Made by a program: the position numbers and the translations under genes
Notes under the pieces: model-generated
Databases searched by the model: none
The model's input: only the letters and a program-made list of their open reading frames with translations
What the model was told of the DNA's origin: nothing
Source: Noviherbaspirillum sp.
GTDB lineage: Bacteria > Pseudomonadota > Gammaproteobacteria > Burkholderiales > Burkholderiaceae
DNA length: 6,951 nucleotides
Reading direction: 5' to 3'
NCBI GenBank assembly: GCA_028292785.1
Contig: JAQGLQ010000304.1
Coordinates: forward strand, 1-6,951
In this document: one piece after another, positions 1 through 5,876 of the stretch
Layout: every line of letters begins with the position of its first letter
Position numbering within the stretch: position 1 is the first letter of the stretch

Positions 1-99
1 TAATGACAATTATTTGGTGCCTACTATCCTTTCCCGGTACATAGACCCAGAGACATTATCTATCCGCGAAATGAACCAGACCCGCGCCATCCAGCTACG

Positions 100-116
100 T
101 GCCTTACAATATCGCA
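100..116 (+). promoter_or_regulatory. weak candidate -10 region for fkpB-ispH
   Basis: A TACAAT hexamer at 105-110 matches the sigma-70 -10 consensus at 5 of 6 positions and would start transcription near 117, about 24 bases before the fkpB start. No good -35 hexamer lies 16-18 bases upstream, where the sequence is GC-rich. The call is based on position and one hexamer only. The real promoter could lie elsewhere in 1-140 or before the window. Confidence 0.22.
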
Positions 117-140
117 TTCTTCAGAAGTCAAAATTTGCTC

Positions 141-596
141 ATGTCAAACCCCCCTGTACCAGTCGTGACCGAAGCCGCATATCTCACGCTGCATTACCGT
201 CTCGCGACCATGGATGGCACCGATATCGTCAGTACTTTTCAGGAGAATCCCGCGACACTCACGCTCGGCTCGAACCAGCTTGCGCCCTCGCTTGAACAAT
301 GCCTGATCGGCTTGCCGGAAGGTGCGCATCAAACATTTGATCTGCCACCCGAAAAGGCTTTTGGCCCGCGCAATCCGGAACTGCTGCAGCGCGTGTCACA
401 TGCGACGCTCAAGGAGAATTCGCAACTTGGCGAACAGTATGCAATAGGGGATCTGGTCGAATTCGCTGCTCCCGGCGGAGGGCGCTTCGCCGGGGTGTTG
501 CGGGAGATCGATGCGGACGGCGCATTGTTCGACTTCAATCATCCGCTCGCTGGTCAACCTATCAGGTTCGAAGTGAAGGTGATCGGAATACTCTGA
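141..596 (+). CDS. fkpB: FKBP-type peptidyl-prolyl cis-trans isomerase, FkpB/SlpA type
   Basis: Encodes about 151 residues, close to the 149 of E. coli FkpB. This small cytoplasmic FKBP family catalyses prolyl cis-trans isomerisation and has chaperone activity. Visible marks are the opening FKBP strand with MDGT at 24-27, the segment [15 protein letters not shown] (47-61), [10 protein letters not shown] after it, an insert-in-flap region at roughly 70-120, and the family hallmark DFNHPLAG at 131-138. The aromatic and IPG-type pocket residues of FKBP12 are replaced in 47-61, as in E. coli FkpB, so isomerase activity may be modest (inference). I chose the ATG at 141. An in-frame GTG at 99 would add 14 residues with no family match. 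No strong ribosome binding site precedes either start. The stop lies 52 bases before ispH with no terminator between them, and the fkpB-ispH pairing is common in proteobacteria, so an operon is likely. SlyD-like proteins are the nearest alternative, but the His-rich SlyD tail is absent. Confidence 0.9.
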   Translation: MSNPPVPVVTEAAYLTLHYRLATMDGTDIVSTFQENPATLTLGSNQLAPSLEQCLIGLPEGAHQTFDLPPEKAFGPRNPELLQRVSHATLKENSQLGEQYAIGDLVEFAAPGGGRFAGVLREIDADGALFDFNHPLAGQPIRFEVKVIGIL

Positions 597-648
597 GCCC
601 AAAGCCGAGCTTCATGCGGAGCTCCTTCGGCAAGCACCAAGGATCAAC

Positions 649-1605
649 ATGGAAAAAGAAATTTTACTGGCTCAACCGCGCGGATTCTGTGCGGGCGTCG
701 ATCGAGCAATTGAAATCGTCGAAAGGGCGCTGACGGAATTCGGCGCGCCGATCTATGTGCGTCACGAGATTGTCCATAATGCATACGTCGTCGACGATCT
801 GCGCAATAAAGGCGCGATCTTCATCGAGCAACTCGATGATGTCCCGGCCGGCAACACGGTGATTTTTTCCGCGCACGGGGTTTCCAAATCCGTGCAGGTC
901 GAGGCAGCCGAACGTGGCCTCAAGGTTTTCGATGCAACCTGCCCGCTCGTCACCAAGGTCCATGTCGAAGTCGCGAAAATGCGTCTCGAGAATCGGGAGA
1001 TCATCATGAACGGCCATAAGGGCCACCCCGAGGTGGAAGGCACCATGGGGCAGGCGGAAGACGGCATGCATCTGGTCGAAACGATAGACGACGTGGAACG
1101 GCTTCAGGTAAAAAATCCCGACATGCTGGCTTATGTGTCGCAGACGACATTGTCCGTCGACGATACGGCCGACATCATTGGCGCGCTCAAGCGAAGGTTT
1201 CCGAATATCGCCGAACCGAAAAAGGGCGATATCTGTTATGCGACGACGAATCGGCAGGAAGCGGTCAAGTTCATGGCGCCGCAAGTTGATCTGCTGATCG
1301 TGGTCGGAAGCGCCAACAGCTCCAATTCCAATCGTCTGCGGGAACTGGCGGAAAAGAAAGGCTTGCCGGCTTACATGGTCGACAATGCCGCTCAAATCGA
1401 TCCCGACTGGCTGGCCGGGAAAAGACGCATCGGCGTCACTGCCGGCGCATCGGCCCCGGAAGTCCTTGTGCAGGCGGTGATCGGTCGGCTGAAGGAATGC
1501 GGCGCAGTCAGCGTGCGCACACTGGAGGGCGTCGAGGAAAACGTGACATTCCCTTTGCCGAAGGGCTTGAGTCCTGCATCCGCTTCCTCAGCGCCTGGAC
1601 GATAG
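649..1605 (+). CDS. ispH: 4-hydroxy-3-methylbut-2-enyl diphosphate reductase (IspH/LytB)
   Basis: Last step of the MEP pathway: reductive dehydroxylation of HMBPP to isopentenyl and dimethylallyl diphosphate, using a cytoplasmic [4Fe-4S] enzyme. The 318-residue protein is full length. The three cluster cysteines are visible: C14 in [10 protein letters not shown]98 in [11 protein letters not shown] and C196 in [13 protein letters not shown]. Substrate-binding residues are also present: H43, H76, the HPEVEGT motif with H126 and E128, the QTT motif with T166/T167, SSNSN at 224-228 and S268 in TAGASAP. A segment after GTMGQ is three residues shorter than in E. coli, which shifts the third cysteine. 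The start at 649 has an AAGGA sequence about 6 bases upstream. The last 12-14 residues are a Ser/Ala-rich tail without family motifs. fkpB lies just upstream in the same direction. The liv operon follows after 292 bases and is probably a separate unit. Confidence 0.98.
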   Translation: MEKEILLAQPRGFCAGVDRAIEIVERALTEFGAPIYVRHEIVHNAYVVDDLRNKGAIFIEQLDDVPAGNTVIFSAHGVSKSVQVEAAERGLKVFDATCPLVTKVHVEVAKMRLENREIIMNGHKGHPEVEGTMGQAEDGMHLVETIDDVERLQVKNPDMLAYVSQTTLSVDDTADIIGALKRRFPNIAEPKKGDICYATTNRQEAVKFMAPQVDLLIVVGSANSSNSNRLRELAEKKGLPAYMVDNAAQIDPDWLAGKRRIGVTAGASAPEVLVQAVIGRLKECGAVSVRTLEGVEENVTFPLPKGLSPASASSAPGR

Positions 1606-1657
1606 GAAGCATGATTCGGCTGTACACGATGCAGGTTTAATTGAGAGATTTTTTGTT

Positions 1658-1686
1658 TGGTCAAAATTCAGACGAATCGTTACGAT
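1658..1686 (+). promoter_or_regulatory. candidate sigma-70 promoter for the liv operon
   Basis: TGGTCA (1658-1663) and TACGAT (1681-1686) each match the -35 and -10 consensus at 4 of 6 positions and are separated by an ideal 17 bases. Transcription would begin near 1693 and give a leader of about 205 bases before livH that includes the 1792-1828 hairpin. The match is moderate, and a start nearer livH, in the AT-rich block around 1828-1860 (for example TAAGAT at 1855-1860), is equally possible. Confidence 0.3.
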
Positions 1687-1791
1687 GTTGCGGGTCGAGC
1701 AAAACCGGATAAACTGGCCAGGCTGATTTTTCGCGGCGGCATTCGACGATTCACAAGTCTTGCATTCCTATGACATGGCCATGCAACGAAG

Positions 1792-1828
1792 CGGCACCAC
1801 GAGGTTCTACCCGGGTGCCGTTTCTCTT
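1792..1828 (+). terminator. hairpin with T-rich tail: terminator or attenuator-like element
   Basis: CGGCACC (1792-1798) pairs perfectly with GGTGCCG (1814-1820) around a 15-base loop, followed at once by TTTCTCTT. This resembles a Rho-independent terminator on the + strand, although the loop is long and the T-run is broken by two C residues. It lies 187 bases after the ispH stop and 70 bases before livH. It could end fkpB-ispH transcripts, or act as a leader hairpin if the liv promoter lies upstream of it. Confidence 0.45.
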
Positions 1829-1897
1829 ATGGGAATTGAATTGTGAAATTTTCCTAAGATTTGAAGACGCTCTTTTTACCATCGGGAACAGCTAGCC

Positions 1898-2827
1898 ATG
1901 GATACGTTTATCCAACAAATCATCAACGGCCTGGTTTTGGGCAGCATGTATGCGCTCGTGGCTCTTGGTTACACAATGGTGTACGGGGTACTCAACCTGA
2001 TCAATTTCGCGCATGGCGATGTCCTGATGATTGGCGCGATGGTGGCTATCAGTGCACTCAAGATTGTGCAAGCCCACGCCCCCGGTTTGCCGGGCGTGGT
2101 GCAATTGCTGATTGCGATCGGCGTGGCGATTCCGGTCTGTGTGCTCGTCAATGTCGTTATCGAGCGGGTCGCCTATCGCCGCCTGCGCAACGCGCCGCGC
2201 CTTGCTCCCCTGATTACCGCGATTGGCATATCGATCTTGCTGCAGACCTTCGCAATGATGATCTGGGGTCGAAGCCCGATTCCTTTTCCACAAGTGATGC
2301 CCTCCGAATCATTCAGCATCTTTGGCGCCCTCATTTCGCAGACCCAGGTGATGTTGCTGATACTGGCCGCGCTCTCAATGATTGCCCTGGTCTTGCTGGT
2401 GGAGAAAACCAGAATGGGACGCGCGATGCGCGCGACCGCGGAAAATCCTCGCGTCGCCGGTTTGATGGGAGTGGATTCGAACAAGGTCATCGTTCTTACC
2501 TTCGCCATCGGGGCGGCACTTGCCGCGGTGGCGGGCGTGATGTGGGGCGCAAATTATTCCTCCGCCCAGTTTGCCATGGGCTTCGTACCGGGCCTCAAGG
2601 CCTTCTCAGCCGCGGTGCTCGGCGGCATCGGCAATATCTACGGCGCAATGGTGGGTGGGATTCTCCTCGGACTGATCGAAAGCCTGGGCGCCGGTTATAT
2701 CGGCGACCTGACGGGCGGTTTCCTCGGTAGCCACTACCAGGACATCTTCGCTTTCATCGTACTGATCGTGGTGCTCACTCTGCGGCCCTCCGGCATCATG
2801 GGTGAACGCGTTGCGGACCGAGCCTGA
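1898..2827 (+). CDS. livH: branched-chain amino acid ABC transporter permease LivH
   Basis: Inner-membrane permease that pairs with LivM to form the channel of a hydrophobic or branched-chain amino acid importer. The 309 residues equal the usual length (E. coli LivH 308). The N-terminal family signature is clear: GLVLGSMYALVALGYTMVYG (11-30), continuing into NLINFAHGDVLM. Several strongly hydrophobic membrane spans follow. Near the C-terminus FSAAVLGGIGNIYGAMVGG begins at residue 236; this is the cytoplasmic coupling region that contacts the ATPases. The ATG at 1898 has a weak GGGA about 10 bases upstream. An open frame from 1861 in another frame is Arg-rich and is a shadow. The gene is first in a four-gene operon and is separated from livM by 21 bases. 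Substrate range (Leu/Ile/Val or other amino acids, amides or urea) cannot be read from the permease, but the short Glu/Asp-poor profile fits LivH better than UrtB. Confidence 0.95.
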   Translation: MDTFIQQIINGLVLGSMYALVALGYTMVYGVLNLINFAHGDVLMIGAMVAISALKIVQAHAPGLPGVVQLLIAIGVAIPVCVLVNVVIERVAYRRLRNAPRLAPLITAIGISILLQTFAMMIWGRSPIPFPQVMPSESFSIFGALISQTQVMLLILAALSMIALVLLVEKTRMGRAMRATAENPRVAGLMGVDSNKVIVLTFAIGAALAAVAGVMWGANYSSAQFAMGFVPGLKAFSAAVLGGIGNIYGAMVGGILLGLIESLGAGYIGDLTGGFLGSHYQDIFAFIVLIVVLTLRPSGIMGERVADRA

Positions 2828-2848
2828 TCGCGGATAAGGGAGAAAACC

Positions 2849-4069
2849 ATGTCGTCTCTGTTCGATACAAAAAGCAGCCCGCGAAAGGCGTATCTCAATT
2901 TCGCCGTGCTCGGCATCGTGCTCATATTGTTCCCGTTTGTCGCAGCGAATTTCGGCAATTCCTGGGTGCGCATCATGGATCTGGCGCTGTTGTACATCAT
3001 GCTGGCGCTGGGCTTGAATATCGTCGTCGGCTTCGCCGGTTTGCTGGACCTGGGCTACATCGCTTTCTATGCAATCGGCGCATATATGACGGCTTTGCTT
3101 GCGTCGCCCCAGTTCGCCACGGTGCTCGAGTCGTTTGTGAACGAATATCCGGCGATAGGCAATGCGCTGGTATGGGCCCTCGGACCGGAGATATTGAAGA
3201 ACGGGATCCATTTGTCGGTCTGGTTCATTGTTCCGCTCAGCGCGGCGATAGCGGCCTTCTTTGGTGCACTGCTGGGCGCCCCGACGCTCAAGCTGCGCGG
3301 CGACTATCTGGCAATTGTCACGCTGGGTTTCGGCGAGATCATACGGATCTTCATGAACAACCTGAACGCGCCGGTCAATATCACCAACGGGCCCCAGGGC
3401 ATCAACATGATTGACCCGATCAGGATCTTCGGCGTTTCCCTGGCGGGAGAGCCCGGTTCGCGGGCCACGGTGTTTTTCGGCGAATACGGAATGCCCTCGG
3501 TGAATGCCTACTATTTCCTGTTCCTCGGGCTATGCATCATCACGGTCTTCATTTCGATCCGCCTTCAGCATTCGCGGCTGGGCCGCGCATGGGTGGCAAT
3601 TCGTGAAGATGAAGTCGCGGCAAAGGCAATGGGCATCAATACACGCAATATCAAGCTGCTCGCGTTTGCGATGGGCGCATCGTTCGGCGGTGTCGCCGGC
3701 TCCATGTTTGCGGCGTTTCAGGGCTTCGTATCGCCGGAATCGTTTTCGCTCACCGAGTCGATCGCGGTCCTGGCCATGGTCGTGCTCGGCGGCATGGGAC
3801 ATATTCCCGGGGTCGTGCTGGGCGGGATCATCCTCGCTGCCTTGCCGGAGGTGCTGCGCCATGTGGTGGAACCGGTTCAGAAAGCCTTGTTCGGCCACGT
3901 GATCATCGAAGCCGAAGTGTTGCGCCAGTTGCTCTACGGCCTTGCGATGGTCGTCATCATGCTGTTCCGCCCCGCAGGCTTATGGCCCGCGCCGCGGCAT
4001 GAAGACAGAATGACGGCAAGTTCGCGGCCTTCCGATGAAAAGAAGGAAGCAAATGTGCTTGCGGCCTGA
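2849..4069 (+). CDS. livM: branched-chain amino acid ABC transporter permease LivM
   Basis: Second inner-membrane permease of the importer. At 406 residues it is within the LivM range (E. coli 425). A first membrane span lies at about 16-34. A second region carries the family signature GLNIVVGFAGLLDLGYIAF (55-73) followed by YAIGAYMTALL. A later stretch has the LRGDYLAIVTLGFGEIIRI motif and NGPQGI typical of LivM. The coupling segment VVLGGMGHIPGVVLGG starts at residue 311. The extra segment at about 85-115 between early spans is the usual LivM insertion. The last 25 or so residues are hydrophilic and charged (DEKKE) and probably cytoplasmic. The start has AAGGGAG about 6 bases upstream. The stop codon overlaps the AGGAG that serves livG, so the two genes are likely translationally linked. 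Confidence 0.95.
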   Translation: MSSLFDTKSSPRKAYLNFAVLGIVLILFPFVAANFGNSWVRIMDLALLYIMLALGLNIVVGFAGLLDLGYIAFYAIGAYMTALLASPQFATVLESFVNEYPAIGNALVWALGPEILKNGIHLSVWFIVPLSAAIAAFFGALLGAPTLKLRGDYLAIVTLGFGEIIRIFMNNLNAPVNITNGPQGINMIDPIRIFGVSLAGEPGSRATVFFGEYGMPSVNAYYFLFLGLCIITVFISIRLQHSRLGRAWVAIREDEVAAKAMGINTRNIKLLAFAMGASFGGVAGSMFAAFQGFVSPESFSLTESIAVLAMVVLGGMGHIPGVVLGGIILAALPEVLRHVVEPVQKALFGHVIIEAEVLRQLLYGLAMVVIMLFRPAGLWPAPRHEDRMTASSRPSDEKKEANVLAA

Positions 4070-4078
4070 GGAGATGCA

Positions 4079-4849
4079 ATGATCGACCAGTCCCTTCTTC
4101 TTGTCTCAGGGGTCAACAAGCGCTTCGGAGGATTGCAAGCGCTGTCTGATGTCAGCATCAGGATCGAGAAGGGTCAGATCTACGGCCTGATCGGCCCGAA
4201 CGGTGCTGGCAAGACCACCTTCTTCAATGTCATTACCGGCTTATATCAACCCGATTCCGGAACCTTCCGGCTCGCGGGCCGGCCGTATTCGCCGTCTGCT
4301 CCGCATGAGGTCGCCAAGGCAGGAATCGCGCGGACCTTCCAGAACATCCGCTTGTTCGGCGAGATGTCCGCCCTCGAAAACGTCATGGTCGGACGTCACG
4401 TGCGCACCAGCCAGGGTGTGATCGGCGCAGTCCTGCGTACCAGGGCGGCACGCGAAGAGGAGGCCGGCATACGCAGGCGCGCGATGGAACTGCTCGATTT
4501 CGTCGGAATCGCACAGTTCGCCGACCGCACATCCCGTTATCTCTCGTACGGCGATCAGCGCCGTCTCGAAATCGCACGCGCATTGGCAACCGATCCACAA
4601 CTGATCGCTCTCGACGAACCTGCCGCCGGCATGAATGCGACTGAAAAGCTGGGGTTGCGTGAATTGCTCCTCAAGATCAAGGCCGAAGGCAGGACGATTC
4701 TACTGATCGAGCATGACGTGAAGCTTGTCATGGGACTGTGCGATCGCTTGACCGTGCTCGACTATGGCAAGCCCATCGCGGAAGGCATGCCGTCGGAAAT
4801 TCAGAATAATCCGGCTGTCATCGAGGCTTATCTGGGAGGCTCTCATTGA
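4079..4849 (+). CDS. livG: branched-chain amino acid ABC transporter ATPase LivG
   Basis: Cytoplasmic ATPase that drives the LivHM channel together with LivF. The 256 residues match the family (E. coli 255). Motifs in order: Walker A GPNGAGKTT (39-47), Q-loop Q88 in ARTFQNIRLF, signature LSYGDQRRLEIARAL beginning at 155, Walker B LIALDEPAAGMN (175-186) with catalytic E180, and switch histidine H212 in IEHDVKLVMGLCDRL. The TFQNIRLF and LDEPAAGMN stretches are typical of LivG rather than LivF. The signature has Tyr and Asp where the classical LSGGQ has Gly and Gln, as is common in LivG. The gene begins 9 bases after livM, with AGGAG just upstream (4069-4073), and its stop overlaps the livF start by one base. 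Confidence 0.96.
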   Translation: MIDQSLLLVSGVNKRFGGLQALSDVSIRIEKGQIYGLIGPNGAGKTTFFNVITGLYQPDSGTFRLAGRPYSPSAPHEVAKAGIARTFQNIRLFGEMSALENVMVGRHVRTSQGVIGAVLRTRAAREEEAGIRRRAMELLDFVGIAQFADRTSRYLSYGDQRRLEIARALATDPQLIALDEPAAGMNATEKLGLRELLLKIKAEGRTILLIEHDVKLVMGLCDRLTVLDYGKPIAEGMPSEIQNNPAVIEAYLGGSH

Positions 4850-5574
4850 TGAGCGAAATGGTACTGAAGATCAGCGGGCTGAAGATCGCCTACGGCGGCA
4901 TTCAAGCGGTAAAGGGAATCGACCTCGAGGTCCGGCAGGGCGAGCTGGTGACGCTGATCGGCGCGAATGGCGCAGGCAAGACCACCACATTGAAAGCAAT
5001 AACCGGGACACTGCCGAACTGCCGCGTTGAAGGTACGATTCACTATGACGGCCGTCCGGTCAATGGCCTCGGCTCTTTCGAGCTGGTAAAAAGAAACCTG
5101 ATCATGGTGCCGGAGGGACGAGGCGTTTTTACGCGCATGACGATCCTCGAAAACCTTCTGATGGGCGCATACACGCGCGAAAATGATCGCACCATTCACG
5201 CCGACATCGAAAAATGGTTCGGCGTGTTTCCTCGTTTGAAAGAGCGTGCCTCGCAATTGGCTGGCACGCTCTCAGGCGGTGAGCAGCAAATGCTGGCCAT
5301 GGCGCGCGCGTTGATGGGCCATCCGAAGTTGCTCCTGCTCGACGAGCCGTCGATGGGACTTTCACCCATCATGGTGGAAAAAATCTTCGAGGTGGTGCGA
5401 AAGGTTTCAGCGGAAGGCGTGACCATCCTGCTCGTCGAACAAAACGCGAAACTGGCGTTGCAGGCTGCGCACAGGGCTTATGTAATGGACTCCGGACTCA
5501 TCACGATGAGCGGGCAATCGAGGGATATGCTCGATAATCCGAAAGTCAGGGAAGCATATCTGGGCGAGAGTTGA
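4849..5574 (+). CDS. livF: branched-chain amino acid ABC transporter ATPase LivF
   Basis: Partner ATPase of LivG; 241 residues, near the E. coli 237. Walker A is GANGAGKTT (38-46). The Q-loop position carries Glu (E89 in VPEGRGVF), the signature is LSGGEQQMLAMARAL from 141, Walker B is LLLLDEPSMGLSP with catalytic E166, and the switch position carries Gln (Q198 in LLVEQNAKLAL). VPEGR and VEQNA are hallmarks of LivF. I chose the ATG at 4849, whose first base is the last base of the livG stop, because GGGAGG (4834-4839) sits 9 bases before it. A TTG one codon upstream and an ATG at 4858 are weaker choices. This is the last gene of the operon. No convincing intrinsic terminator follows, and the next gene is a tRNA on the opposite strand. 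Confidence 0.96.
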   Translation: MSEMVLKISGLKIAYGGIQAVKGIDLEVRQGELVTLIGANGAGKTTTLKAITGTLPNCRVEGTIHYDGRPVNGLGSFELVKRNLIMVPEGRGVFTRMTILENLLMGAYTRENDRTIHADIEKWFGVFPRLKERASQLAGTLSGGEQQMLAMARALMGHPKLLLLDEPSMGLSPIMVEKIFEVVRKVSAEGVTILLVEQNAKLALQAAHRAYVMDSGLITMSGQSRDMLDNPKVREAYLGES

Positions 5575-5608
5575 ATCGTCTATCCTGGAAAACGGCTTAG
5601 GATCGCGG

Positions 5609-5652
5609 CTTCGTCGATGAAGTGACTAACCTGGTCGCAACGCTGGTCACAA
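5609..5652. repeat. small inverted and tandem repeats after livF
   Basis: The 112-base gap between livF and the tRNA gene contains a short hairpin CTTCG/TGAAG (5609-5613 with 5618-5622, one G-U pair, loop TCGA). It also holds an inverted repeat GTGAC (5622-5626) with GTCAC (5646-5650), and an imperfect direct repeat CTGGTCGCAA (5631-5640) and CTGGTCACAA (5643-5652). No T-run follows on either strand, so these do not make a standard intrinsic terminator. They may slow convergent transcripts or be chance. Confidence 0.3.
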
Positions 5653-5686
5653 GGAAATCGGGAGCCTAGCATTCACGCGGGTCTGG

Positions 5687-5761
5687 TGGTCCCGCCGACA
5701 GGAATCGAACCTGTATCTAGCGCTTAGGAGGCACTTGTTCTATCCATTGAACTACGGCGAG
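5687..5761 (-). tRNA. tRNA-Arg (anticodon CCU)
   Basis: A full cloverleaf folds on the - strand. The acceptor stem CTCGCCG (5761-5755) pairs with CGGCGGG (5697-5691), with U2-G71 as the only wobble pair. The D-stem is GTTC/GAAC with loop AATGGATA. The anticodon stem is AGTGC/GCGCT with loop CTCCTAA, giving anticodon CCU. The variable loop has 4 bases, and the T-stem ACAGG/CCTGT encloses TTCGATT. The discriminator is A and the 3' CCA is encoded. A20 in the D-loop and C35 in the anticodon are known arginine identity elements, which supports the assignment. It decodes AGG codons. The 75-base gene is convergent with livF and divergent from uup. No intrinsic terminator is seen after it, and no sign of an integrated element at its 3' end. 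Confidence 0.96.
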
Positions 5762-5782
5762 ACGCCTGGAACTCCCAATCAC

Positions 5783-5818
5783 GCCCGAGATTATAGCTTA
5801 CCTGCATGGATTGGCAGT
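5783..5818 (-). promoter_or_regulatory. promoter of the tRNA-Arg gene
   Basis: On the - strand a perfect TATAAT (5795-5790) is followed by a GC-rich stretch CTCGGGCG leading to a start near 5783, about 22 bases before the mature tRNA. A GC-rich discriminator after the -10 is typical of stable-RNA promoters under stringent control (established for enterobacteria, inferred here). The -35 region near 5813-5818 matches the consensus poorly. Confidence 0.6.
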
Positions 5819-5834
5819 CGGTACAATGCGAGCT
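5798..5834 (+). promoter_or_regulatory. candidate promoter for uup
   Basis: TACAAT at 5822-5827 matches the -10 consensus at 5 of 6 positions, and TTACCT at 5798-5803 is a poor -35 with an 18-base spacer. Transcription would start near 5834 and leave a leader of about 43 bases. The element overlaps the upstream part of the oppositely directed tRNA promoter. Confidence 0.35.
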
Positions 5835-5876
5835 TCGATAATTTTCTGATGGCGCGGTTGACGCGCTTTCGCGATC

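Larger units (their letters stand above)
1606..1897 (+). other. non-coding leader region between ispH and livH
   Basis: This 292-base gap holds no protein with recognisable similarity and no trace of a binding-protein gene. It contains a T-run (1649-1654), a possible promoter (1658-1686), a 10-base perfect palindrome CATGGCCATG (1774-1783), a GC-rich hairpin with a T-rich tail (1792-1828), and an AT-rich block from about 1828 to 1877 just before livH. Small open frames at 1611-1640 (9 codons) and 1775-1846 (23 codons) exist, but neither has a well-placed ribosome binding site. The probable role is to end ispH transcription and to control the liv operon. Confidence 0.6.

Noticed and set aside
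14..295. 93-codon frame at the left edge
   Set aside because: Overlaps the start of fkpB in another frame, no recognisable similarity, and no ribosome binding site.
664..1395. 243-codon open frame antisense to ispH
   Set aside because: Lies wholly opposite a certain, fully conserved gene and has no recognisable domain; long antisense frames are expected from codon bias in GC-rich genes.
1611..1640. 9-codon frame just after ispH as a leader peptide
   Set aside because: The AGGA before it is only 3 bases from the ATG, and it has no run of regulatory codons.
1659..1664. TTGACC on the - strand as a -35 element
   Set aside because: No good -10 at the right distance and no - strand gene for it to serve.
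1861..2730. 289-codon open frame overlapping livH in another frame
   Set aside because: Arg/Gly-rich translation without family motifs, TTG start, and almost complete overlap with livH, which has clear signatures.
2606..3211. 201-codon antisense frame across the livH-livM junction
   Set aside because: His/Gln/Arg-rich composition typical of a frame shadow; both genes beneath it are certain.
5687..5761. tRNA gene as an integration site for a mobile element
   Set aside because: No integrase, no repeated tRNA 3' end and no foreign-looking genes nearby.
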